A stretch of 64,000 nucleotides of DNA from Turnera subulata (Eukaryota; Streptophyta; Magnoliopsida; Malpighiales; Passifloraceae): NCBI GenBank assembly GCA_028386065.3, contig JAKUCV010004245.1:150468-214467 (forward strand), in the 5' to 3' direction. The notes beneath the pieces were generated by a model. The model worked only from the letters and a program-made list of their open reading frames with translations. It did not search any database and had not been told where the DNA came from. Positions 13,605-23,893 of this stretch are shown here, piece by piece. The position numbers and the translations under genes were made by a program. Every line of letters begins with the position of its first letter. Position 1 is the first letter of the stretch.

Positions 13605-16600
13605 ATGTCATCAACCGATACTGCCACAGAGAGAACCCGCATTCTCGCCAACCATTTCCTCCTCCATGAACCATCACCCTCACCAGCTGCCACCACCACC
13701 ACCACCGTCCTCTCTTCCAATGCATGCCTTGGTTACACCCCGGCCGAGCATGGCGAAACCATCTCTTTCGACACGAAAGAGATGAGGAAGTTACTGGATT
13801 GGCACAACATAGAAGACCGGGACTGGCTGTTTGCTATGATGAAGCAAGAGAAATTGTTCAATCCGGTGGAGAGGGGAGGGAGGGTGTTCGTGGTCCCGGA
13901 CTACAACCAACCGAAAGAGCACCAGAGGGAGATGACGCGTCGCCGGGTCAGGTGGTTGCAGGAGAGAGGTGTTTATGAAGGGTGGTTGACGGGGAAAGGG
14001 ACGGAAGCAGAACTCAAGAAGATAGCCTTGGAGGAGGTGTTGGGTGCTTATGACAATTCTCTTAATGTTAAGACTGGGGCTCAGTTCATGTTGTGGTCTG
14101 TATCGTCCCATGTTTCATTTGCATTTTATTTTTATCTAGAGCTCTATATATATGCCCTAACTAATTCGGATCCGACCCTAGGAATTTTTCAGGTACTCAA
14201 ACTCAAAACCTGTTTAAGCCAAAACCTTGTCGCTTATCACTGGACTAATACTACCACGTTTGTTGCATTGTCTTATATATGATTATTGGTTCTTGCTTCT
14301 GTGTTTGATGCATTTCAGGGGTAACGCAGTCAAGGCTTTGGGCACAAAGCGGCATCATGACAAGTGGTTGAAAGCAACTGAAGATTATAAACTCATGGGT
14401 TGCTTTGCTATGACTGAGTTAGGGCATGGAAGTAATGTACGTGGAGACCATTAATGTATTCTTATTCTGATCATGATGTGTAGTGACATTTCTTTGATGG
14501 GCTTAATTTGCTTTTGTTCCTCTCTATTAGGTTCGAGGACTCGAGACAGTTGCTACTTTTGATGAAAGAACAGCTGAATTTGTCATCAATACTCCTTGTG
14601 AAACCGCTCAGAAATATTGGATTGGTGGTGCTGCTAATGTAATATAGCTTCCCTTAATTTTTAGACTCTTTGTGGAGTCTTCTTCACCACTTCTTAATTT
14701 GCCTTTGTTTAATATCATTCTGATTTTCTGTGTTATGCAGGATGCCACAGACGCTGTAGTGTTCACGCAGCTAAACATGAAAGGGCAGAATCAAGGAATT
14801 CATGCATTTATACTTCAAATCAGGGATGCCAATGGAAATGTACTGCCAAATATCCGTATTGCGGATTGTGGTCATAAGATTGGTCTGAACGGTGTTGACA
14901 ATGGAAGAATCTGGTACTCCTCCTTGTCGATGATTATTGTTTCAGAATATGATTTGAATGATACTGGATTTTGGTTTCTGCAGGTTTGACAATGTCCGGA
15001 TCCCGATAGAAAATATGTTGAATTCTGTTGCTGATGTTACACCGGATGGTCAATATCTGAGTGATATAAAGGACCCAGATCGGGTATGTTTTTGCGTATA
15101 TAAGCATAATTATTTTACTTGGATGTGAAGGTGTTTATGTTGAGTGTTTGAAGTAACATGTGTATCTACATATTTATTTGTCAGAGATCTGCAGCTTTCA
15201 TGTCTCCTTTGACTTCTGGTCGTGTAAGTGTTGCTGCTACTGCAATATACTCTGCAAAGGTATTTACCATATGCTTGTTTCTGTTTTTATATCACGTATT
15301 ATAAACAAATCAAATCATGATCATGGAACTTAATTAAACAGTCTTAATTTTTCTGCTGACAGATAAGCTTAGCGATTGCCATAAGGTGTGCATTGACTAG
15401 GCGGGCATTTTCTATTACCCCTAAATATGGACCTGAACTTCTTTTGCTTGATTACCCATCACACCAACGACGACTATTGCCCCTTCTTGCCAAGACGTAA
15501 GTATCCGGATATAGTTGTTAAGACTGTTTAATTACCTTAAATAAACCAATTTTTTGGCGGATTACCTTGTCTTACTTCTTACTCCCTTTTCTATCTATTC
15601 TTGCCATATCCAGATACGCTATGAATTTTGCTGGGAATTACTTGAAGATGATATATGTGAAGAGGACTCCACAATCACTCAAAACCCTTCATGTTGTTTC
15701 GAGTGCATTGAAGTTTGCCACCACCTGGCATAATATGAGAACACTGCAGGTGATCAGGAGCTGTAGAAGCATGCGTTTACAAAGATTTAAGGTGTTTCAT
15801 ATAAGCACCCTGTGAATAATTAACCTTATATATGTTGCTTTCAGGAATGTCGTGAAGCTTGTGGAGGACAGGGCTTGAAGACTGAAAATCGAATCGGTCA
15901 AATGAAAGGCGATTTTGACCCGCTGTCCACTATTGAAGGAGACAACTCTTATATGATGCATCAGGTATTGTGTGCAGTCTAATCCCTCTCCTGAACCTTA
16001 TTTCTTGGCGAACAAAAGATTTCCGGGATTGAAGTATCCGAAATTTAATTCCTCAGGTCAGCAAGTCACTCCTTGCAGAATATGCGTCAACTAAGAAGCG
16101 GAACAAACCTTTCAATGGTTTGGGATTAGAACACCTGAATGGACCTTGTCCTGTCATTCCATTGGAGCCTACAAGTACTATCCTGAGGAGCACCCAGTTC
16201 CAGGTTATATATTGGTAACCCCTATTAACACATTTGGAATCCTACATATATCTTACAGGTCGTTCTTGTATCAGATTGATGCATTCCACTTGAGGGAGAG
16301 AGACCTGTTGAATCGCTTTGCTGCTGAAGTTGCAGGGTACCAAGCAAAGGGTGAAAGTAGAGAGTATGCATTACTTCAGGTTTGGATGTTATTCTGTCAC
16401 TACAATTGTTGTCCCTATAATATAATTCCCAAACTTTGGCTCTTAAGTGTTTTCACTTAATTATTGCACAGGCTTACCAGCTTGCTGAAGACCTTGCCAG
16501 GGCTTTCTCTGACCGATTGACACTAGACGCATTCATTGATGTAGAAGCCAGAGTCCCTGCTGGTCCTCTCAAGGTATAGTGTATTCATGCATTCCCTCTG

Positions 16601-16943
16601 ATATGTATAACAAATGTCTGCAAAAATTGTGATTATGATGTGTGAAGAGGCATAAGATAATAAATTGCTAAATATCATGTGGGTTTATGTTCCAATGCAG
16701 GAAGTGTTAGGCCTGGTGAGGTCATTGTATGCGGTAATTATTATGGAAGAAGATGCTTCATTTCTGCGGTATGGGTCACCACAAATTGATGCAGTTGTGA
16801 GGAAAGAAGTGGCAAAACTTTGCAGTGAAATGAGACCACATGCACTTGCCTTGGTCAGCTCATTTGGAATTCCGGATGCATTTTTGAGCCCAATTGCATT
16901 TGAATGGATTCAGGCAAATTCCTGGTCTTCTGCCAAGCTGTGA
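13605..16943 (+). CDS. ACX-C: acyl-CoA oxidase, ACX3-like
   Basis: Thirteen exons: 13605-14095, 14319-14436, 14531-14638, 14741-14913, 14984-15083, 15185-15259, 15363-15496, 15614-15749, 15845-15964, 16057-16203, 16275-16379, 16472-16573 and 16701-16943. Total 2052 nt, 683 aa, no internal stop, GT..AG junctions. Exon 1 ends inside the Trp codon of MLW, completed by the G of exon 2. Motifs are [12 protein letters not shown] in exon 2, [16 protein letters not shown] in exon 7 and [10 protein letters not shown] in exon 9. N-terminal RTRILANHF (10-18) departs from canonical PTS2, and the C-terminus is AKL. The last exon lacks two residues (YL) in the RYGYLSPQ loop that most copies have, an in-frame deletion. 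Intron 1 carries a tRNA-derived SINE shared with ACX-D. Same direction as ACX-D and probably a tandem duplicate of it. Confidence 0.94.
14161..14260 (-). repeat. tRNA-derived SINE relic in ACX-C intron 1
   Basis: On the minus strand an A-box-like TAGTCCAGTGATAAGC precedes a degraded B-box about 40 bases on. The block CTAGGAATTTTTC next to TCCGACC matches a block in intron 1 of ACX-D, so the insertion predates their separation. Confidence 0.45.
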
Positions 16944-17308
16944 TTCCTTATTCTAGTGTGCCTGTTTCTTGGATGTGATATGTATATATACCTTTATGTT
17001 TTTTAAGCATGTGGACTAGTTATGTCTTTTTTTGGATCACTTATGCGAGTTCCAGTAATATATATCACATGATCGCAGAACCAATTTTTTTTTTTTTTAA
17101 TGTTAATTGTTGATTTTATTAAGATGAAGAATAACCAGGTACAGAGTGGTCATGGAACTAGAACCAAAAAAAATTGAATAAGAATATATACTTCTAAGGA
17201 GTCAAGATTAAATCCCTTTCTTTCAAAAATAAGGAACACATCCCATATGACAAATAAAGAATTCTATTGGAGAAGAACTGTTCTATGGTTAAGATTTTTT
17301 TTCTCCAA

Positions 17309-18622
17309 TCTATTATATTATATTAAAGCAAAGACCTCAATTTGGTGAGGACACCTGGCTATGGAGGCGCGTGGCAGGTTTGAATTAATTGTGTGATTTA
17401 TTATCATTAATATTATGACCTCAACCTAATTAAAAGAGAGATATGAAAAGACTATCATAATTAAGAGATATAAAGAGATATGAAAAGACAATGCAAAATA
17501 TAAAAAGATAAAAGATATGAGAAGATAAACCATTCACGGAATATGAAAGGAATTTTACTAATTAATATAGACACCTTTGGGTAGCTATATATAGACTCCT
17601 ACCCAGGGGAGTATGCTATATGCATCCGAATTTTACCCTTTTGGAAATACGTAAACAACACAATTGTCTCTGCTACCCCATGCTACATTGTTCGAGGTTT
17701 GTAATCACTCTTTCTTGGCATTTGATCTTATGATATTAGGTAAAGTTTGGATTGTTTTTGCTTTCAGCAATACAAATATTTATATTCATTGTTACATTGT
17801 TCACACAGGTTTATCCTGTACATATTCACTACTAGCAAACTGAACAAGATTTAATTTAATTTTTCTTCTTTTTTTCCCAGAGAAAGTGAATGAAAAATGT
17901 AATGTCTATAGTTTTGGGGTGCAAGCCCTGGAACTGATATTGAGAAAGTATCCCATGGACCTCATTTCCTGACATTGAAACCACATCAGTGTACCTGCGT
18001 TCATAAAATGCTCATGTTAGCTCTTCGCTTTTGTGAAGATGAAAGGGTAAGAGGACAACAGGTTACAAGAGGGAAGTGAAAAAGACTGACTCTTTTTCAT
18101 CCTTTTTCTTTATATCGGCTGTTTATTTTATTGACAGTGCTAATTAAAGTTTCTCTTTACTTAAAGAATTCCAAGTATTCTTTCTTTCAAAACGGGTAAC
18201 ACGAAAAGTAATCTAAGGCCTATAACCGTCCACTGCCAACATTACAGAACCCGCAACCAAATCGCCACCAACAATCTAAAACAACCCAGATCAGGTTAGT
18301 TCCACAAGCAACAACAAAAACGAAGGAAGAAGAAGAGGGAAACAGAGGGGACGACTCACCCGTGCTCGGCGGAGGCGCACGGTTTGTCAAGTTCTTTGCT
18401 GCAGAGACCGATTGGAGCCTCAATCACATCACACTGAGCTCCCTTCCCTCTTCCCCTCGACTTGCAGGTGGGGAAGAAAGGCGGCGGCGATGAGGAAGGT
18501 AAGAACAGATAAAAGAGAACGAGAGAGAAACAAAGAAAGGAAAAAGTAAAAAAAACTCGTGTGTAACACGGCCTAATTCAACCGCGACTCAAACCCGTGT
18601 GTAACACGGGGAGTTGCACTAG
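17309..18622. mobile_element. Non-autonomous Helitron with captured gene pieces
   Basis: The left end begins TCTATTATATTATATTAAAG after host A17308. The right end is CTAG (18619-18622) before host T18623, preceded by the hairpin CCCGTG-tgtaa-CACGGG (about 18594-18610). A 5' TC, a 3' CTRR with subterminal hairpin, insertion between A and T, and no target duplication are the Helitron hallmarks. It is 1314 bp with no Rep/helicase coding capacity. It carries a receptor-kinase fragment at 17880-17972 and a GC-richer stretch at about 18220-18500 that may be a second captured piece. Confidence 0.82.
17880..17972 (+). pseudogene. Captured fragment of receptor-like kinase domain
   Basis: A frame of 30 codons plus a stop reads EKVNEKCNVYSFGVQALELI and continues. 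This matches the D-V-Y-S-F-G-V region (kinase subdomain IX) of plant leucine-rich-repeat receptor kinases, where EKCDVYSFGVLALE is typical. The invariant Asp is Asn here. A splice-acceptor-like tract (TTTTTTTCCCAG) sits just before it. It lies wholly inside the Helitron, so it is a captured exon piece and not a functional kinase. Confidence 0.72.
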
Positions 18623-18718
18623 TTTCCATATTATGTTAGTCACGTGTGTTCTCTGAAATATGATGCGTGGGGGCAATAGCCTTGGGGGCGGTCTGGTCTT
18701 TTTCATAAGGAGAGTTTA

Positions 18719-18805
18719 CGTGGACTACAAACCAAGCCAAAGAACACCAGGGGGGGATGACGCGTCGCCGGGCCAGCCAGGAGAGGTGTGTTTGAAGGGT
18801 GTGGT
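18719..18805 (+). pseudogene. ACX relic: exon 1 fragment
   Basis: About 85 bp matching the part of ACX exon 1 that encodes [23 protein letters not shown]. It contains GATGACGCGTCGCCGGG, identical to ACX-C, but has small deletions and frame breaks. Flanking ACX sequence is absent. With 21895-22502 it appears to be what remains of one ACX copy lying between ACX-C and ACX-D. Confidence 0.7.
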
Positions 18806-19130
18806 TTGAACTGTACTCGTATCCCCGACCACATAATAATATAGACGAGATGTCGTCTCAAACCAAATCAACGTCTACTTGTTGTCTTTTTTTATTTTTG
18901 TTTTTTTTTCTTTACCAAGTTAATCAAATCTCTCCTCCATCAAAAAAAATCATGTTCTTCACTTTTGCTCACCAGTAACAGCCAGTTACACCGCCGTCTC
19001 CCTTCCCAAGCAATTATCCACCTTTTGCTTATAAAATATAGTGACATAACAACATTTTTTTTCAAAGCCAATTTATCTTAGACGGTAAGATCATCTCAAT
19101 TATCGTCTTAATCATAACCCTCTCCCACGA

Positions 19131-19190
19131 AAAATTCTATGGTAATCACTGCGTACCAAGTCATATACCACACCTATTAATCACATCATG
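19131..19190 (+). repeat. Left arm of an outer inverted repeat
   Basis: AAATTCTATGGT followed by AAGTCATAT, CACACCTATT and ATCACATCAT recurs in the same order, inverted, at 21674-21771. The two arms bracket the Mutator-like element, suggesting that it inserted into an older inverted-repeat element of about 2.6 kb. Confidence 0.5.
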
Positions 19191-19807
19191 TTAAATTAAT
19201 ATATTAATTCAGTATTATTACATGTCAGATTTTGTTTTATTTATTTTTGAAAACATCTCCACCTCCTTCCTATATCCTTGCCCTTTCCTGTACTTCCTCC
19301 TTTCTCGACGACTGCGTTGCCCGCCTGGTCTCAACCAATTCATCCGATGTTGTTCACAAGATATGGGTTTTTTTGTTTCATTTATTTCTAAAAGAAAACC
19401 TACTTCTTCTTTATATTATTGTCCTTCCTCCCTTGCCATTTCATGTCTTCACTTTTTTGCCGCCACACCGGTGGCCATAGAACTTGACGAGTGGTCGGTA
19501 AGTGGTAATCTGGGCAATCTAATTTAGGGTACTAATTGGGTATGGTTTTATAAAAAAGAAAATTCAAAACATAATCACAGGGAAAGTGAAGGTTGACTTC
19601 TCCATTGAATACAAACATATGGCATCATTGATGGCTGCGAGGCTGCTTGACCGAATAAGGGTGGTGATTGGATTTATGTGTAAGCAGGGTGGATAATTGT
19701 AGGAAAATTGAATCTTCAGTAACCGAATACAAGCAGAAAATCAATTAAATCTGGCCTTCAATTCTCCTTAAAATTGTGTTTTCAAAACTGAAAAAACTTA
19801 ATAAATA

Positions 19808-21502
19808 GGGTGAAGCACCTTTTTGGGCCCCCGAGTTATGCGTTTGTCCCGTTTGTATACCCGGGAGTTTTTCTGTCCCTTTTGTGTACCCCGAGTTTAT
19901 AAGTTTGTCCCTTTTCTGTACCTCGGGCAGCCCGGGCGATGACGTGGCCAGTTGCCCGGGCAGACCTGACACGTGTCACTCTCTCATTGGACCACATCAG
20001 CAAAAAGTGGGGCCCACCTTACCCAACCGTTTTTTATTTTCCGAAAAATTAAAAATTCGTTTTCCTATTTTTAAAATCCCTTACCGGCTGGTTGACCCGA
20101 TTTTATTTCCGGGTTGTACAATACGGTGTGAGTTAGAAAAAAACCAACCCAAACAATTAAATTCCCGATTTTATTCCCCCATTTCCTATCCTTTTCTTTT
20201 TTTGTTTTATTTTTTGTCTTTTTTTCCTCTTCTTCCTCCCCACTCACCTCTCAACTCTCTTCCTTTCCCCTCCTTCTCTACTCACAAAAACAAATTCCTT
20301 TCTTTGTGTTAAAACGAATTCATGAACCTATTGCAGAACCAATTAATTGTGTGAGAACAATTAATGGCATGAGCCATGTGAATTTCATGAACTAGTGTGT
20401 CTTTTGTGTTACGTCTCGGTGGGCTGTGGCTCATGATGGCCGTTTGTCGCTGTAACAGCCTCGGCCGGTGCAAGTTGATGACTGTGGTCGTCTCCTCCGG
20501 CGACTTGTGTTTGTTTTGGGATTGTTTTGCAGGGGGTGGTTTGTGACGAGGAGCAGTGCCGTGAGCTGGGTTATGTGCTCGTGTTCTCGCGTGGCGGCGT
20601 GTGTGGTTTTCGTAATCGGGTGCGTGGCCGGTGGGTGGCGCAGCGACGGTCCATGTTGGCGACCAGAGCCGAGCAGGGGAGGCGTCAGTCGTTGCCTCCA
20701 GCGGCATCCTCTCCAGATCGCAGCGACGGGCCATGCGGCGGCGGGCCTTGTACTCGCTTCTCCGATCTGGTCGCGCCCAGTGTTTTCTGTCGGTACGGCA
20801 GCCTTCGTGGCAGTTGCGCTGGTAGACACTGCAGCCGTCGTGGCGGCTATGCTTCGGCAGCGGCGGTGGAGGCTCCAGTGGGAGCATCTACAGGCTGCAG
20901 TGTAGATGGAGGAAGAAGAGAGGAAAAAAAAAAAGAGAAAAAAAGACAAAAAAAAAGATTAAAAAAAGAATAAGAAAGGGGGAATAAAATCGGGAGGAGA
21001 AAAAAAAGAGAAAAAAAGATTAAAAATTAAAAAAAATAAAAAAATAAAAAAAGGGGGAAATAAAATTGGGTGTAACATAAAAAAAAAAGGCAAAAAAATA
21101 AAAAAGAAAAAAAGAAAAGGATAGGAAATGGGGGAATAAAATCGGGATTTAATTGTTTGGGTTGGTTTTTTTCTAACTCAGACCGTATCGTACAAACCGG
21201 AAATAAAATCGGGTCAACCAGCCGGTAAGGGATTTTAAATACAGGAAAACAAATTTTTTATTTTTCGGAAAATAAAAATCGGTAGGGTATGGTGGGCCCT
21301 ACTTTTTTGCTGATGTGGTCAAATGAGAGAGTGACACGTGTCAGGTCTGCCCGGGCAACTGGCCACGTCATCAGTCGGGCTGCCCGAGGTACAGAAAAGG
21401 GCCAAAATCCTAAACTCGGGGTACCTAAAATGGACAGGAAAACTCGCAGGTATAGAAACGGGACAAACGTGAAACCCGAGGACCCAAAAAGGTGCTTATC
21501 CC
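19808..21502. mobile_element. Mutator-like element, non-autonomous, long TIRs
   Basis: The ends are inverted repeats of about 0.4 kb (19808 to about 20230, and about 21088-21502), beginning GGGTGAAGCACCTTTTTGGG on the left and GGGATAAGCACCTTTTTGGG on the right (inverted). The arms share GACACGTGTCA, TTGCCCGGGCAGACCTGACA and CCCCCATTTCCTATCCTTTT. The flanking duplication TTAATAAATA occurs at 19798-19807 and 21503-21512. Length 1695 bp. No transposase is encoded. Long TIRs with a 9-10-bp target duplication identify a MULE. The core (about 20310-20910) is much more GC-rich than the arms and may be captured host DNA (Pack-MULE). Confidence 0.85.
20310..20910. other. GC-rich internal segment of the Mutator-like element
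   Basis: About 600 bp of GC-rich sequence between the AT-rich inverted ends. Several overlapping frames are open on both strands (for example 20527-20973 + and 20309-20887 -), as expected of GC-rich DNA in general. No domain is recognised. It is consistent with a captured genomic segment, and I do not call a gene. Confidence 0.5.
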
Positions 21503-21673
21503 TTAATAAATAATAATGATGGCGGTGATGGTGGTGGAGCGGTGGGGGTGGGGGTTTGCACTGGTGTTGGTTGGTGGCGCTGCACAGAGAAAGTGTTTTG
21601 TTTTAAAAGAAAGATAATAAATAGTTAATGATGTAATAAATTTAGTATGATATGTTTTTTTTAAAAAATTAAA

Positions 21674-21771
21674 ACCATAATGATGTGATTCAGTGAACTG
21701 GCAAATAGGTGTGGGCCCACTTACGTACCATGTAGGATATGACTTATACGCTGAGAACCATAGAATTTCCC
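21674..21771 (-). repeat. Right arm of the outer inverted repeat
   Basis: Inverted partner of 19131-19190, somewhat longer because of extra bases between matching blocks. See the left arm. Confidence 0.5.
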
Positions 21772-21894
21772 ACCCACCAATTGTCTTAGTGAAGTGGGCC
21801 TTATCAAATAGTACATGCATTTTACACTCAAAAAAATAGTTCATGACTCAAAAACGAAACTATCATTAGTTTTCTTCCACTGACAACTTTGTGA

Positions 21895-22190
21895 CACAGT
21901 TGCCATGTGTTTATATGTCGCGCCGTGCCATGTGTATGGGTCATTGTATGTGGTAAGTATCATGGAAGGAGATAGTTTCGTTTCTGCGATATGGGTACTT
22001 GTGTCACCACAAAATGATGCTCTGTTGCGAGGAAGGGACTGGCAAAACTTTGCAGTTGAGACAACACATATGCACTTGCCTTGGTGAGCTCATTTGGGAT
22101 ATATTACGGATGCAATTTTTAGCCCAATTAATTGCATATGCCTGGATTAATTGAGGCAAATTCTTGGTCTGCAGACAAACTATGATTCCA
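21895..22190 (+). pseudogene. ACX relic: last-exon fragment
   Basis: Matches ACX exon 13: blocks equivalent to [16 protein letters not shown], the SPQNDA region, [16 protein letters not shown] and ANSWSSAKL are recognisable in order. Small insertions and deletions break the frame many times, for example GGGATATATTACGGATGC where the intact genes have GGAATTCCGGATGC. The fragment is collinear with ACX-C and ACX-D but lacks exons 2-12. Confidence 0.8.
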
Positions 22191-22502
22191 TATCTTCAGG
22201 TGTGTCTGCTTCTTGGAAGTGAAATGTACTATTTTTTGTCAAGCATATGGACTTTTTCCTTGAGGCAAATTCTTGGTCTTCAGCCCAAGACTATGATTCC
22301 TTGTTCTGGTACTGTTTCTTGGATGTGATGTGTACATTTTTTTTCAAGCACGTGGACGAGGGACTGAGGAAAATTCATCCCTTCAGCCAAATAGTATGGT
22401 TCCTTCTTCTGGTGTGTCATATGTTTCTTCCTTCTCCAGGTGTGCCTGTTTCTTGGATGCGATATGTATCTTTTTTACTTCAAGCATGTGGATTAGTGTG
22501 CT
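22151..22502 (+). repeat. Triplicated ACX 3'-end unit
   Basis: Three tandem units (about 22151-22259, 22260-22362 and 22363-22502). Each starts with a version of TGAGGCAAATTCTTGGTCTTC, then TATGATTCC, a CTG-TTTCTTGGATG block, a T tract, CAAGCA, and GTGGA or ATGGA. The unit is the ACX C-terminal coding end plus 3' untranslated region, as seen once after ACX-C at 16915-17025. Confidence 0.7.
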
Positions 22503-23780
22503 GTTTTTTGTGGACTAGTATGCTATACTAACTAAAGAGTTTGCAGGAAATTTTAGTTCTTACACACAACGGCCTGGATAAGGCACTAACACTTGCACGA
22601 CGATTTCCATCGGTAAAGGGTTTAGTCTTAAACTAGGGGCTTTTTTTTTTTTTGTTGAACAAAGAAAGTTAAGGGCGGCTTAGGCTAGCTCTTCTCTTTC
22701 ATTTTCCTGACTATTCTGCGAAACATTATTTATGTGCACGTGGCAGAGGAGAGGTTTGGATTGGGTGGCTAGGGTTCATATATCACTACTAATTTTCAAC
22801 AACCACCTTGAAAATTAGTAAGAAAAGGGAGTGTTCCAATCAATCTCTAACTTTTACCGTTGCGGTCTATAAAATTAAAATTGCATTATGTAGGTAGATA
22901 CGTAGCAAACTAATCCACCCATTAGCAATCAATTCAGCCACACAAGATGATAGAGACAGGGAAGACGGGGATTTTTTCAAAGAAGGAAAGATGTCCAAAG
23001 AAGAAAAAGATAACTAGATGAAAGTGATAAAGCAACAGGGAAAAATTTTTTAGAAGATGAAAAGATGACCAAGAAGAAAATTAAGATTTTTTCATAAGTA
23101 CATAGAAGAATAAGAAAACTCATGTATAGGGAGTAAACTGAAAACAACAATAGGAAGGCGTAGGTTATATAGTGGCTTTTCTCTACCTTTACCTTATGAT
23201 CTTATAAAATTGAAAAACAACATTTGTACTACCTTAAAAATTAAATATTTAAACTTTTTATCTACAATATTTTCAACACTATAAAAATAATGATATATAC
23301 ATATATTTTATGTATTAAAAAAATTTTAATTTATTATAGCTACTTACATTTTTTTTACTTTCATTTCATGTCTATCATGTCTACTCTATAATTAAGAGAT
23401 ATATTTATCATTTAAAAAATTTCAAAACCAACCATAATTAGTTTTAAACTGGTTTGAGAGCACAAATTGGATTTCCGCAGCTATATTTTTATTTGAGGTT
23501 GGTTGGAAATAAATTTTGTTGTCTATGTTGTTGGTCAATTGATGTAAATTTGTTGGGAAATTTTGGTTTGAAAAGACTTTAGAAATTTGTGGTGCATATG
23601 CAAGTAAAACATTCAAAAAGACGAAGCACAGTAACAGTATAAAACAAAGAAAAATCTTTTCTGCAAAATATAACTTTTTTTTTTTTTTAGATGAATGACA
23701 ACAGATGTGGCACTTGAACACAGGTACTTGTGTTGTGAAGTTTGTGAAAAGTATACTTCCTCACTATAAAGAATCGGTGG
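22503..23780. other. Intergenic, upstream of ACX-D
   Basis: AT-rich, with poly-T tracts near 22640 and 23678. No coding region recognised. The last part is the ACX-D promoter. Confidence 0.6.
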
Positions 23781-23798
23781 CCTTCCTTGACTTTGCAT
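23781..23798 (+). promoter_or_regulatory. Conserved promoter block with W-box core (ACX-D)
   Basis: CCTTCCTTGACTTTGCAT, 96 bp before the ATG, identical to the ACX-C block. Confidence 0.4.
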
Positions 23799-23812
23799 GC
23801 CATAGTAATGTG

Positions 23813-23822
23813 TATATATATA
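23813..23822 (+). promoter_or_regulatory. TATA box of ACX-D
   Basis: TATATATATA, 72 bp upstream of the chosen ATG at 23894. Confidence 0.5.
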
Positions 23823-23893
23823 TGTTCATGTGGTCATCTTCTCCACTTCACTCTTGCACCAAAAGACCAAGCAAGCTAAGTGAACTCAAAAAC

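Noticed and set aside
18220..18423. 67-aa minus-strand frame
   Set aside because: It lies inside the Helitron. It may be captured sequence but is not a gene on its own.
20309..20973. Overlapping open frames of 145-192 aa on both strands
   Set aside because: They lie in the GC-rich core of the Mutator-like element, run on both strands in several frames, and show no domain. Open length is explained by composition.
23705..23893. Upstream in-frame ATG of ACX-D
   Set aside because: It lies before the TATA box and has no counterpart in the paralogues. It would bury the N-terminal import-signal region.
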